From an uncultured Aquimarina sp. (GTDB lineage Bacteria; Bacteroidota; Bacteroidia; Flavobacteriales; Flavobacteriaceae): DNA of 64,000 nt. Below are positions 26,095 to 35,169 of this stretch, one piece after another. The notes under the pieces were generated by a model. The model was not told the DNA's origin and searched no databases. It worked only from the letters and a program-made list of their open reading frames with translations. How positions within the stretch are numbered: the first letter of the stretch is position 1; each line of letters starts with the position of its first letter. The position numbers and the translations under genes are program-made. The DNA lies in the NCBI GenBank assembly GCA_947500545.1, contig CANMSO010000001.1, forward strand, positions 744,001-808,000, given 5' to 3'.

Positions 26095-27741
26095 TTAATC
26101 CAGAAAGGATCTTCTTTCCTTATTAAATTGTACTGCGGCCTCGTGAATACTTTTACGCTCTATTTTGTTTTCTGCGTAATCAACGGCATCAGATATTGTT
26201 AAATAATAGTGATCTACACCCAGAGTATCAGTAAAACCTGATCGTTTTAGAAAATCTCTTACTGGACCGATCGTTCCAACCATTAGCAACTGAATCCTTA
26301 AGTCTTCAAGGTATTCATGAATATCTTCTAACACATGTAGTCCAGTACTATCAATATCATGCATATTTGTATTATCCAAAATTAGAAATTTAGGTAAAGG
26401 TTCTCGATTAGAAACATACTCCTGAATTGCATCCTTAAAGTAACTTGAATTTCCAAAGTACAATTGATTATCAAACCTAATAATCAAATATTCTGTTGAT
26501 TGAGTTGCATCGGGAAATCTATTCATATTACGATAATACTTCGTTCCAGGTATGTTTACTAATTCTGCTATATGAGGACGTGAGCTATAGTACTGAAGAA
26601 ACACAAACGAAAGTACAACCCCAATAAATATCCCATTTTCGACACCAAAAATCAGGGTTCCTAAAAAAGTAATTATCATTACAAGAAAATCTCGTCTCCT
26701 TAAACGAAACAGATACTTTGCTTCACTAAAATTAATTAATCCGAATACGGATACCAATATTATTGCCGCCAATACAGCTTTTGGGATATAATAAAAGAAT
26801 GAAGTAAGAAAGAGCAATGAGAAGACCACCATTACTACAGTTATTAGGGATGACACCGTAGTCTTCCCTCCTGCTTCATCATTGATTGCAGTTCTACTAT
26901 AACTTCCCGAGGAAGGCACAGCCTGGAAAAAAGTACCAATCAATTTGGCTATTCCTAAAGCAAATAATTCTTGATTTGGCTTTACAATATGATCTCTATT
27001 TTTCATTTCCAAGGACTTGGCAATCCCAATACTTCCAACATACCCAATAAACGTAACTGTTAAAACCGAAGGTACAAGAGTCAATACTGTTTCATAATCC
27101 ATATCTGGAATTATAAATGATGGCAATCCTACAGGAACATCCTGTATTATAGACAACCCTTTAGAATGCAATTTAAGCACATAAGTAAGTACGGTTGTGA
27201 TTACCAGAACAAAAAGAGCTCCAGGAAATGCTTTTTTCCATTTTTTAAAAACAAGAATAGCGGCTATAGAGAATGAACAGGTTCCAAAAGTTATCCAATC
27301 AACATCTTTAAAGTGACTTATAGCATACCAAACGGTCTGATGAGCATATTTAAAATCAGGGATATTCATCCCAAATACCTCTTCTAGCTGAGAAACTATA
27401 ATAATAATTGCCGCTGCAGATATAAAACCAGATATTACAGGCTGGGAGATGAGATTTACCAAAAAACCCATTTGCAGTATACTCATGACAATTTGCAACA
27501 ACCCTATCAAAAAGCTAGCTAACAAAACTAGTTCAATAAATTTTTCCGTAAAGGGATCAGCGAGCTGACTCACACCACTCATTACCAATATGGCAGTGAC
27601 AGCTACGGGACCTATACTTAATTGTTTCGATGTTCCAAAAAACGCATATAGTAATAGAGGTACCAAACATGCATATAATCCATAAATCGGAGGCACGCCC
27701 ATGAGTAATGCATATGCAATGGCTTGTGGAATCAAGACCAC
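26095..27741 (-). CDS. SulP-family anion transporter with STAS domain; start codon unclear
   Basis: The protein carries the SulP core (VLIPQAIAYALLMGVPPIYG, GSYSRTAINDEAGGKT) and a C-terminal STAS domain (FLILDNTNMHDIDSTGLHVLEDI). It should move sulfate, bicarbonate or a related anion across the inner membrane. The GTG at 27741 cuts away the conserved N-terminus. The frame stays open upstream to a TAG at 27877-27879 and encodes VPFLQIFKNKEYNTSIFKSD-like family sequence, but has no ATG, GTG or TTG. The real start may be ATT at 27876 or an internal CTG. It is divergent from a TauE-type exporter at 27996. Confidence 0.85.
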   Translation of the reverse strand: MVLIPQAIAYALLMGVPPIYGLYACLVPLLLYAFFGTSKQLSIGPVAVTAILVMSGVSQLADPFTEKFIELVLLASFLIGLLQIVMSILQMGFLVNLISQPVISGFISAAAIIIIVSQLEEVFGMNIPDFKYAHQTVWYAISHFKDVDWITFGTCSFSIAAILVFKKWKKAFPGALFVLVITTVLTYVLKLHSKGLSIIQDVPVGLPSFIIPDMDYETVLTLVPSVLTVTFIGYVGSIGIAKSLEMKNRDHIVKPNQELFALGIAKLIGTFFQAVPSSGSYSRTAINDEAGGKTTVSSLITVVMVVFSLLFLTSFFYYIPKAVLAAIILVSVFGLINFSEAKYLFRLRRRDFLVMIITFLGTLIFGVENGIFIGVVLSFVFLQYYSSRPHIAELVNIPGTKYYRNMNRFPDATQSTEYLIIRFDNQLYFGNSSYFKDAIQEYVSNREPLPKFLILDNTNMHDIDSTGLHVLEDIHEYLEDLRIQLLMVGTIGPVRDFLKRSGFTDTLGVDHYYLTISDAVDYAENKIERKSIHEAAVQFNKERRSFLD

Positions 27742-27995
27742 GCCAACAGTAACACCCGCTATTACATCTGATTTAAAAATAGATGTATTATACTCTTTGT
27801 TTTTAAAGATCTGCAGAAACGGAACTATTTTATATATTGTTTTAACTTCTTTATTTTTTTGGTTAACAACGTAAATCTACAACAGTTGACAAGTTATGCC
27901 AAAAGAATTTCTAATTCATAAATTCATTTTCATCGTTTTGCCTATTTTTGAGCATAATACAATTTCTATTTTTCTAACACTGTTTAAATAGCTCA

Positions 27996-28751
27996 ATGAA
28001 CGAAACTTTACTTCTATTGCTTTTAGCTTTTGTTGGGTTTGTGGCTGGTGTTATCAATACAATGGCAGGTGGCGGTTCGTTACTTACATTACCTATGCTC
28101 ATTTTTTTGGGATTAGATCCTGCTGTGGCCAATGGTACCAATCGAATAGGAATTTTTATCCAGAGCATAACTTCAGTGGCAGGGTTTAAAAGCAAGGGGA
28201 TTAAGCCTTCATCTTTTGGCGTTTACCTTGGTATTTCTGCATTATTAGGCTCATTAATTGGTGCACAGATTGCTGTTGATATTAAAGGAGATACATTTAA
28301 CAAGATTCTGGCTATTGTAATGGTTGTAGTGGTCTTTTTTATGGTATTCAAACCTAAAATTAAAACAGAAGATTTGTTAGAAAGAATACAAGGAAAGCAT
28401 TTTTGGCTTGCTATACTTATTTTTTTCTTTATTGGTATCTACGGAGGTTTTATTCAGGCAGGAGTTGGTATATTTATTTTATTGGCACTAACCTCTATTA
28501 ATTACATGGGGCTCGTTAAATCAAATGCTGTCAAAGTGTTAGTTGTATTTGTCTATACCATCGGAGCACTTGCAATTTTTGCTTATAACAAACAGATTGA
28601 TTATTTATATGGTATTGTCCTTGCTATTGGAAATGCTTCAGGAGGATGGATAGCGAGCAGATGGGCGGTAAAAAAAGGTGACGGCCTTGTTAAGATATTT
28701 TTGATCATTATGGTAATAGCAATGGCAATAAAATTATGGCTAGATAGCTAA
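27996..28751 (+). CDS. TauE/SafE-family sulfite/sulfonate exporter
   Basis: The 251-residue membrane protein has seven or eight hydrophobic segments and the TauE/SafE motifs AGVINTMAGGGSLLTLP, NGTNRIGIFIQS and YGGFIQAGVG. It likely exports an organic or sulfur anion. It is divergent from the SulP transporter, so the pair may handle sulfur anions in opposite directions; this is inference. A start at 27996 fits the family. Confidence 0.86.
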   Translation: MNETLLLLLLAFVGFVAGVINTMAGGGSLLTLPMLIFLGLDPAVANGTNRIGIFIQSITSVAGFKSKGIKPSSFGVYLGISALLGSLIGAQIAVDIKGDTFNKILAIVMVVVVFFMVFKPKIKTEDLLERIQGKHFWLAILIFFFIGIYGGFIQAGVGIFILLALTSINYMGLVKSNAVKVLVVFVYTIGALAIFAYNKQIDYLYGIVLAIGNASGGWIASRWAVKKGDGLVKIFLIIMVIAMAIKLWLDS

Positions 28752-28889
28752 TCATCTTCTAGTATCACCGTATTTAATATCACAGCTCTTTAAATTTAAT
28801 TTCTCGCATTACTTAAGTATTACAAAAATATAATTTAGACAGATTATCCTTATCTTATACCAATCTAACAAACACAAAAATCGTCTAAA

Positions 28890-29693
28890 ATGAAACCTAA
28901 AGTTCTGTATATCTTGATAATCCCCATTCTTCTATGGAATTGTAAGTCACAAAAAAATGAGGATACCGAAGTTATTAATGATCCGGTTACTGAAACACCC
29001 CAAGAAGTAATCAAGAAAAAAGAGAGTGATATTAATATTGATCCAATAGGTCATGCTACTGCCATTATTGAATGGAAAGGAAAAACAATTTATATTGACC
29101 CAGCTGGTGGTCCAAAGGCTTTTCATGATAAAAGCCTGCCCAACTTAGTACTTATTACAGATATTCATGGAGATCATATGAATATAGATACTCTGGATAG
29201 TTTAAATCTTTCAAAAGCTGAGCTTATAGTGCCACAAGCAGTAGCCGAAAAACTTCCTGCAAAGTACACAGAACAACTTGTGATTATTAATAATGGAGAA
29301 ACTAAAGAAGTTCAAGGAATATCAATTGAAGCTATCCCTATGTATAATTTACGCGAAGAAGCTTTAAAATTTCATGAAAAAGGAAGAGGAAATGGATATG
29401 TCATTACCCTGGGGAAAGAACGAATCTATTTCTCTGGCGACACAGAAGATATTCCTGAAATGAGAAAACTAAAATACATAGATAAAGCCTTTGTGTGCAT
29501 GAACCTTCCATATACCATGACTGTAGAAAATGCTGCTAATGCCGTTTTAGAATTTAAACCCAAAGAAGTTTATCCTTACCATTATCGTGGGACAAATGGC
29601 TTGAGCGATGTGAATAAATTCAAAGAAATTGTCTCACAAGATTCTAATATTGAAGTAGTACAATTGGATTGGTATCCACAAAACACTAAATAA
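28890..29693 (+). CDS. MBL-fold metallo-hydrolase lipoprotein (UlaG-like)
   Basis: A 267-residue protein with a lipoprotein signal (MKPKVLYILIIPILLWNC) followed by a UlaG-like metallo-beta-lactamase fold: GHATAIIEWKGKTIYIDP, the metal motif DIHGDHMN (a variant of HxHxDH with Asp first) and IYFSGDTED. The C-terminal HYRG carries a further His. Export as a lipoprotein suggests a periplasmic role. The substrate is unknown. Confidence 0.8.
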   Translation: MKPKVLYILIIPILLWNCKSQKNEDTEVINDPVTETPQEVIKKKESDINIDPIGHATAIIEWKGKTIYIDPAGGPKAFHDKSLPNLVLITDIHGDHMNIDTLDSLNLSKAELIVPQAVAEKLPAKYTEQLVIINNGETKEVQGISIEAIPMYNLREEALKFHEKGRGNGYVITLGKERIYFSGDTEDIPEMRKLKYIDKAFVCMNLPYTMTVENAANAVLEFKPKEVYPYHYRGTNGLSDVNKFKEIVSQDSNIEVVQLDWYPQNTK

Positions 29694-29708
29694 ACTTATT
29701 AAAAAGAC

Positions 29709-29738
29709 AAAGCCTGGAATAAACATTCCAGGCTTTTT
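29709..29738. terminator. Bidirectional Rho-independent terminator
   Basis: Perfect 12-bp arms (AAAGCCTGGAAT and complement) around an AAAC loop, with T run downstream and A run upstream. It sits between the convergent MBL and cold-shock genes. Confidence 0.85.
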
Positions 29739-29758
29739 AGATTATATACTTCTCTATA

Positions 29759-30202
29759 TTAAATCTTCTTTACACGCACGGCATTCATGCCTTTTTGACC
29801 TTTTTCAAGCTCAAAACTAACCTTGTCATTTTCTTTTACGTCGTCAATGAGTCCATTAACATGCACAAAGTAGCGTTCTCCATCCTCATCATCATTAATA
29901 AATCCATATCCTTTTGAGTCATTAAAAAAAGCAACTTTACCTTTTCTTACAGGATCAAATTCTATTTTCTCTCTTTTAGGAACACCTATCTCAATATTTT
30001 CTACTTTCACCTTCTTTCTTGGATCGGGTGGAGTGTCAGTAGTGTATCCATTTTCATCAACATAAGCAATCATACTGTCTAATCCGTTTCCTTTGTTTGA
30101 ATTAGCAAGACGTTCTGCTTTCTTTTTTTGCTTTTCTTCGCGCTTTTTTAACTTCTTTTTTTCTTTTTCAATCTTACTAAATGTTTGTTGCGATTTTGCC
30201 AT
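29759..30202 (-). CDS. Cold-shock domain protein with charged N-terminal extension
   Basis: The 147-residue protein has a C-terminal cold-shock domain (about 80-147) with RNP1-like KGYGFIND and RNP2-like YFVHVNGL motifs, which bind single-stranded RNA or DNA. The first 35 residues are very Lys/Glu-rich (KIEKEKKKLKKREEKQKKK), probably a coiled or disordered RNA-binding tail. It has an unusually long upstream stretch with a good -7 box at 30392-30399, suggesting a leader of about 180 nt, as in other cold-shock mRNAs. Confidence 0.88.
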   Translation of the reverse strand: MAKSQQTFSKIEKEKKKLKKREEKQKKKAERLANSNKGNGLDSMIAYVDENGYTTDTPPDPRKKVKVENIEIGVPKREKIEFDPVRKGKVAFFNDSKGYGFINDDEDGERYFVHVNGLIDDVKENDKVSFELEKGQKGMNAVRVKKI

Positions 30203-30505
30203 TCGTTTTAATGCATTTTTTATTAAACCTAATTTAACCTGTAGATAAAGGCTGTCATTGAAATACTAAACGAACAATTGGAAAATGACAATTTATAAGA
30301 TTGATTTACCGAATAATTTACCCAGTCGTTGCAATAACCAGTAACAGTAAACCTTCTAAATAATACTTTTAAAAAAATACTGAAACTTGTGCAAAGGTAA
30401 GTGTTACTTTTCAATTTAAAAAAATCTCTTGCGTTAATTATCATTCTATACTTAATCTTACATCAAACAAACTAAATTCGTAATTTCGCCAACACAAAAT
30501 TCTGA
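30203..30505. other. Divergent promoter region with probable long cold-shock leader
   Basis: About 300 bp between the cold-shock and pseudouridine synthase genes. On the minus strand TACCTTTG (complement of 30392-30399) fits TAnnTTTG exactly, but no TTG is well placed. On the plus strand TAATTTCG at 30481-30488 is near consensus for the synthase gene. The 71-codon minus frame at 30229-30444 is rejected, as it lies across the leader and promoter. Confidence 0.5.
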
Positions 30506-31096
30506 ATGAGTATTAATACCAAAAATAATAGGCATAACCATTTTATGATGTACAAACCGTACGGCTATTTGAGCCAGTTTGTAAACAATGGTCAAAAACA
30601 GAATTCAAAGAAATTGCTAGGTGAATTGCATGACTTCCCTGAAGGAACAATGGCCATAGGTAGATTGGATGAAAAATCTGAAGGCCTATTGTTACTTACA
30701 ACAGATGGAAAAGTTAGTAATCATATTTGTAGCGGCAAAATAGAAAAAGAGTATTACGCCCAATTAGACGGAGACATCTCTGAAGAAGCAATTACCACCT
30801 TAACAAATGGTGTAGAAATTGGTTTTGATGGAAAAAAATATATTACAGCGTCTTGTAAAGTTTTTAAACTAGATGGTTCTCCCGAGCTTCCAACAAGATC
30901 AAAGAAAATAAGGGATGACAGGCACGGTCCAACTAGCTGGGTGTCGATTACATTAAAGGAAGGTAAATTTCGTCAGGTTCGAAAAATGACTTCTGCAGTT
31001 GGTTTTCCTACTCTGCGACTAGTAAGGGTACGTGTTGGGGAGATTTACCTTAACAATATGCAAGTAGGAGAAGTAAAAGAACTTGAAGTTATTTAA
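30506..31096 (+). CDS. RNA pseudouridine synthase, RsuA/RluE-like
   Basis: A 196-residue enzyme of the RsuA/RluB/E/F group. The catalytic Asp lies in GRLDEKSEGLLLLTTDG, the N-terminus has MYKPYGYLSQF and the C-terminal KEGKFRQVRKM and AVGFPTLRLVRVRVG are intact. No S4 domain is present, as in RluE, the 23S rRNA U2457 enzyme, so it is probably an rRNA modification enzyme. The exact target base is not determined. The start may also be the ATG a few codons later. Confidence 0.86.
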   Translation: MSINTKNNRHNHFMMYKPYGYLSQFVNNGQKQNSKKLLGELHDFPEGTMAIGRLDEKSEGLLLLTTDGKVSNHICSGKIEKEYYAQLDGDISEEAITTLTNGVEIGFDGKKYITASCKVFKLDGSPELPTRSKKIRDDRHGPTSWVSITLKEGKFRQVRKMTSAVGFPTLRLVRVRVGEIYLNNMQVGEVKELEVI

Positions 31097-31132
31097 TAAC
31101 CGATTAGCTTAAGGCAATCATGGATTTTCTAT

Positions 31133-31170
31133 AAAAAAGTTCCAAAAGATAAAACCTTCAGAACTTTTTT
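31133..31170. terminator. Possible bidirectional terminator
   Basis: Arms AAAAAAGTTC (31133-31142) and GAACTTTTTT (31161-31170) pair perfectly around an 18-nt loop. The stem is weak but flanked by A and T runs, and it lies between the convergent synthase and repeat-protein genes. Confidence 0.5.
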
Positions 31171-31188
31171 ATGATTATTAATTATGTT

Positions 31189-31513
31189 TTAGAATTTTTT
31201 CTTTTTTAGCTTTTGCTTGTTTTTAGAAACTTTCTTACCCGCTTCCTTAGCTTGTTTAGCATTGCCATTAATTATCTTACTGCCTCTAGTCCCATCTTCG
31301 CGTTTTACAGCAGATACCCTTTTTTTTAGTTCCGTCGGCTTTATTTACACCAACAGATCTTTTCTTGGTTCCATCAGGTTTATTAACCCCGCTTGCACGG
31401 TATTTATCGCCATCGGCTTGTTGAACACCTACTTTCTTAGTTCTCTCTTGTGCATATCCCGTTACCATTATCCCAAAAATCAAGGCTAAAGCTAAAAATT
31501 TATTTGCTTTCAT
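31189..31513 (-). pseudogene. Secreted repeat protein, frameshifted at an A8 run
   Basis: The frame from ATG 31513 encodes a signal peptide (MKANKFLALALIFGIMVTGYAQ) and a repeat of about 11-13 residues (VGVQQADGDKYRA, SGVNKPDGTKKR, SVGVNKADGTKK). It then ends early at 31286. Eight A on the minus strand (complement of 31320-31327) precede the divergence. Removing one A restores the frame, continuing the repeat as VSAVKREDGTRG and running into a Lys-rich tail that stops at 31189 (107 residues). Either the gene is broken, the assembly has a homopolymer error, or transcriptional slippage makes both products. Function unknown. Confidence 0.65.
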
Positions 31514-31609
31514 AATTCAGTTTTTAATGTTACTTACCTTCTAGGACTACTTTGGTTATAAAAGGTTCAAAATAAAATTAAAAAAAATAACACTACTATT
31601 ACACTTCGT

Positions 31610-32098
31610 TCAGTTTAATTCAAAAATTACACAAATATTATCTTGAACTAAATTAAGTTGAGAGCGCCGTATACATTGATTTACAGTAAACATCAAGGTG
31701 ATTTTTGAGAATGTTTTTGTGAAAAATGAAATACTAATGTATGCTTTAGGGTCTTTAGAGTTGGTAAACCAATTCTTAGCCTTTAAGGCGTTAGATTCAT
31801 CATTTTGGTACTCACCTGTATCTTCAATAATAGCTCCAGAAACGGTATTAGACTTAGGATCAAAATAGGTAATTGGAAGATTATATTGATTTATTAATCC
31901 TTCAATACATTTTTCTATTTTAGGAACTACTTTTTTTAATTTTTCCTTGAAAGGTTTATCCGCTTCTTTAAAATAATCCGAAATATAATGAGGATTGTTC
32001 TCTACATCGGGAGGCATAGCAACACTCACAGTCATGCCAGAAGAATAATAGATTTGAAAATATGTCGATCTCGCTCCCGCACCTGCTTCTCCACTCAT
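31610..32098 (-). CDS. Hypothetical protein
   Basis: A 162-residue protein I do not recognise. It begins MSGEAGAGARSTYFQIYYSS and has a mixed alpha/beta pattern (FKEKLKKVVPKIEKCIEGLI helix, then NTVSGAIIEDTGEY). No signal peptide or membrane segment is present. The ATG at 32098 is 7 nt after the stop of the CAT-like gene; a TTG two codons earlier is possible. It is the last gene of a minus-strand run with the CAT-like, HAD and ettA genes. Confidence 0.5.
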   Translation of the reverse strand: MSGEAGAGARSTYFQIYYSSGMTVSVAMPPDVENNPHYISDYFKEADKPFKEKLKKVVPKIEKCIEGLINQYNLPITYFDPKSNTVSGAIIEDTGEYQNDESNALKAKNWFTNSKDPKAYISISFFTKTFSKITLMFTVNQCIRRSQLNLVQDNICVIFELN

Positions 32099-32104
32099 GA
32101 TCAA

Positions 32105-32734
32105 CTATTCATTTAGTAAACGTTGGAATTCTTCCAGGTATAGACCTACATGATACCCATCAACCAATCCATGATGTACATTTATTGCAATTGGTAAATT
32201 TAATTTTCCATTCTCTTTGCTATATTTTCCAAATGAAATTTTTGGAACGCTATCTTTAAATTGAAAATGTCGGGCATGAGTAAGTCCGGTGAAATTATAC
32301 CAGGGTATTGATGAGTAATGAATCGTGTCTATTCGTTTTGCATTATCAGTATGTCGTAACCCAGAAGTGTTTTTTACCTCCATTATCTCTTTTTTAGCTT
32401 CGGCTTGAAAAGCTTCAAAATCCGCATTAAATTCCATAAAAGAAAAGCCAAATGTATGATCTTCTCTACCAATTGTAGGCGATGCATGGATTTTATCATA
32501 TAAGAAAACTTCTTTGTCATCTATACGATATCTAAACGCATCAATAGCATTTGCAGCTAGCAAAGATTTATGCAGGTAATACAAGAAATAAGGATATCCA
32601 AGGTCTTTTATCTTTTGATATCCAATAGTAAAGTCAACAGTAGTTGTAATTCCAAAAAATGGTTCATCAAAACCGCCAAAGAACTCAAAATGTTCTTTTC
32701 TGTTCCAATTGGTAAGATCTATAAGCGTTCTCAT
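32105..32734 (-). CDS. Chloramphenicol acetyltransferase-like protein (CatA family)
   Basis: The 209-residue protein matches type A CAT in length and layout. The active-site motif HHGLVDGYHVG near residue 188 contains the catalytic His and structural Asp, and an N-terminal WNRKEHFEFF segment is typical of the trimer fold. Many Bacteroidota proteins of this kind have no proved chloramphenicol activity, so the natural acceptor is open. It lies within a chromosomal run with HAD and ettA and no mobile genes, which argues against a recent resistance gene. Confidence 0.82.
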   Translation of the reverse strand: MRTLIDLTNWNRKEHFEFFGGFDEPFFGITTTVDFTIGYQKIKDLGYPYFLYYLHKSLLAANAIDAFRYRIDDKEVFLYDKIHASPTIGREDHTFGFSFMEFNADFEAFQAEAKKEIMEVKNTSGLRHTDNAKRIDTIHYSSIPWYNFTGLTHARHFQFKDSVPKISFGKYSKENGKLNLPIAINVHHGLVDGYHVGLYLEEFQRLLNE

Positions 32735-32736
32735 TG

Positions 32737-33429
32737 TTATAAGACTTCAAGTAGTTCGCTTGCTTTTGTAAAACTTCTAAAATTTGGATGATCAATGTCT
32801 TCATGCACCATTTCATGTACCCATGTCGTATGAAACGGAATATGAAACGCATGAGCATTTATATTCAAAACAGGAATAACATCCGATTTTAGAGAGTTCC
32901 CCACCATTAGAAACTCGTTTACAGAAACGTCAAGGTGTTTTACCAATTTACTATATTGTTTTTCTGTTTTATCCGATACAATCTCGATATGATGAAAATA
33001 TTTCTCCAAGCCGGACTTAATCAACTTCCGCTCTTGATCCAATAAATCTCCTTTGGTTGCCATTACTAAACGATATCGCTTAGATAGCTCATTAAGTGTT
33101 TCATCTATGCCATCAAGTAATTCTATAGGCTCCTGAAGCATTTGTTTTCCTTTATCGATAAGCTTTTGAACCAACTCAATGGTCATACCACCATTAGACA
33201 CTTTGATTGCTGCTTCTATCAATGATAATGTAAAAGGTTTAATCCCATAGCCGTAGATAGGTAAGTTTTGCATTTCTACATCAAAAAGAAGTTTGTTTGC
33301 CTCGTCTTTTGGCATATAATCCCCTAAAAGATCACAAAACTCCTCTTCTGCTTTTCTGAAAAAAGTTTCATTGACCCATAGCGTATCGTCTGCATCAAAT
33401 GCAATTACTTTAATATCGTGTAGTGGCAT
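32737..33429 (-). CDS. HAD-family hydrolase
   Basis: A 230-residue haloacid dehalogenase-type phosphatase. Motif I is FDADDTLW with nucleophile D12, motif II is MATKGD, and motif IV is VGNSLKSDV. The cap domain between motifs I and II is helical (subclass I). The likely substrate is a phosphorylated metabolite, not identifiable. Its start codon lies 2 nt after the CAT-like stop and it abuts ettA without gap. Confidence 0.86.
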   Translation of the reverse strand: MPLHDIKVIAFDADDTLWVNETFFRKAEEEFCDLLGDYMPKDEANKLLFDVEMQNLPIYGYGIKPFTLSLIEAAIKVSNGGMTIELVQKLIDKGKQMLQEPIELLDGIDETLNELSKRYRLVMATKGDLLDQERKLIKSGLEKYFHHIEIVSDKTEKQYSKLVKHLDVSVNEFLMVGNSLKSDVIPVLNINAHAFHIPFHTTWVHEMVHEDIDHPNFRSFTKASELLEVL

Positions 33430-35121
33430 TTATCTTACTAATTTTTTATACTTGATACGTTTTGGCATTAGATCACCACCAAGGCGTTTCTTTTTATTTT
33501 CTTCATAATCTGAGAAACTACCCTCGAAGAAATACACTTGTGAATCTCCTTCAAAAGCTAAAATATGCGTACAGATACGATCAAGGAACCAACGGTCGTG
33601 GGAGATAACAACGGCACATCCTGCAAAGTTCTCTAACCCTTCTTCTAGCGCTCTTAATGTATTAACATCAAGGTCATTAGTAGGCTCATCTAAAAGCAAT
33701 ACATTACCTTCTTCTTTTAAGGTCATTGCAAGGTGCAATCGGTTTCGCTCTCCACCAGAAAGTGTAGAAACTTTTTTATTTTGTTCGCTTCCTCCAAAAT
33801 TAAAACGACTTAAATATGCTCTAGAATTAACTTCTTTACCTCCCATCATCACCAAATCTTGCTCATCACTAAAGTTTTGCCAAATAGATTTATCTGGGTC
33901 AATATTAGAGTGCGCTTGGTCTACATAAGCTATTTTGGCTGTTTCTCCAACAGAAAAACTTCCTTTATCAGGTGTTTCCTCTCCCATAATCATTTTAAAG
34001 ATTGTAGTTTTACCGGCTCCATTGGGACCAATAATACCCACAATTCCAGCTTGGGGAAGTTTAAAGTTAAGATCTTCATACAGAAGTTTATCTCCATAAG
34101 CTTTACTTATCCCCGATGCTTCTAGCACATTAGTACCTAAACGGGGACCATTAGGGATGTAAATTTCGAGTTTTTCATCAAGCTGTTTTTGATCCTGACT
34201 CATCAATTTATCATAATTCTTTAAACGTGCTTTTTGTTTGGTTTGTCTACCTTTGGCACCTTGGCGTACCCATTCTAACTCTCGTTCTAAAGTTTTCTGA
34301 CGTTTAGAGGCTGACTTGCTCTCTTTTGCTAATCGTTTAGATTTTTGGTCTAACCAAGAAGAGTAATTTCCTTTCCAGGGTATCCCCTCTCCTCTATCCA
34401 ATTCTAATATCCAACCCGCAACATTATCCAAGAAATATCTATCGTGCGTTACAGCAATAACTGTTCCTTTGTATTGTGCCAAATGATGCTCTAACCAATG
34501 CACAGATTCTGCATCCAAATGGTTAGTCGGTTCATCTAATAATAAAACATCTGGTTCCTGTAATAGTAAACGACAAAGAGCTACTCTTCTTTTCTCTCCA
34601 CCAGACAATACTCCTATTTTTTTGTCTGAATCCGGGGTTCTAAGCGCATCCATTGCAATCTCTAATTTGGTATCCAATTCCCACGCATTACTCGCGTCAA
34701 TCTGGTCCTGAAGATTAGCCTGCTTATCCATAAGCTTCTGCATTTTATCAGGATCACTATACACCTCTTCTAGACCAAACATATCATTGATCTTATTGTA
34801 TTCATCCAAAATAGCAACAGTCTCTGCTACACCTTCTTTAACAACTTCTAAAACTGTTTTTTCAGGATCCAACTTTGGCTCCTGTTCTAAAAACCCAACA
34901 CTATATCCCGGTGCAAATACAACATCACCTTGATAATTTTTATCAATTCCTGCAATAATCTTTAACAATGTAGATTTACCAGAACCATTAAGACCAAGGA
35001 TTCCTATTTTTGCTCCGTAGAAAAAACTTAAATATATGTTTTTAAGAACCGGAGTATTTGCACTTTTGTACGTTTTACTAACTCCGGACATTGAGAAGAT
35101 AACTTTTTTATCGTCTGACAT
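33430..35121 (-). CDS. ettA: Energy-dependent translational throttle protein EttA (ABC-F)
   Basis: This 563-residue cytoplasmic ABC-F ATPase binds ribosomes and gates the first steps of elongation. It has two ATP-binding cassettes: Walker A GLNGSGKST and GPNGAGKTT, signatures LSGGEKRRVA and LSGGERNRLH, and Walker B LLLDEPTNHLD and LLLDEPTNDLD. The arm and linker region between them (ELEWVRQGAKGRQTKQKARL) is the P-site tRNA interacting motif of EttA. The HAD gene follows directly, so they share a transcript. Confidence 0.95.
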   Translation of the reverse strand: MSDDKKVIFSMSGVSKTYKSANTPVLKNIYLSFFYGAKIGILGLNGSGKSTLLKIIAGIDKNYQGDVVFAPGYSVGFLEQEPKLDPEKTVLEVVKEGVAETVAILDEYNKINDMFGLEEVYSDPDKMQKLMDKQANLQDQIDASNAWELDTKLEIAMDALRTPDSDKKIGVLSGGEKRRVALCRLLLQEPDVLLLDEPTNHLDAESVHWLEHHLAQYKGTVIAVTHDRYFLDNVAGWILELDRGEGIPWKGNYSSWLDQKSKRLAKESKSASKRQKTLERELEWVRQGAKGRQTKQKARLKNYDKLMSQDQKQLDEKLEIYIPNGPRLGTNVLEASGISKAYGDKLLYEDLNFKLPQAGIVGIIGPNGAGKTTIFKMIMGEETPDKGSFSVGETAKIAYVDQAHSNIDPDKSIWQNFSDEQDLVMMGGKEVNSRAYLSRFNFGGSEQNKKVSTLSGGERNRLHLAMTLKEEGNVLLLDEPTNDLDVNTLRALEEGLENFAGCAVVISHDRWFLDRICTHILAFEGDSQVYFFEGSFSDYEENKKKRLGGDLMPKRIKYKKLVR

Positions 35122-35169
35122 AAGCCCTTAAATTATTATTTTAAAAATATTTTTTTGATTATAAAGAGC

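Noticed and set aside
30229..30444. 71-codon minus-strand frame upstream of the cold-shock gene
   Set aside because: It spans the predicted promoter and leader and has no recognisable feature.
32105..32734. CAT-like gene as an acquired antibiotic-resistance gene
   Set aside because: It sits in an ordinary chromosomal run with HAD and ettA, with no mobile element nearby, and such proteins are common in Bacteroidota without proved resistance.
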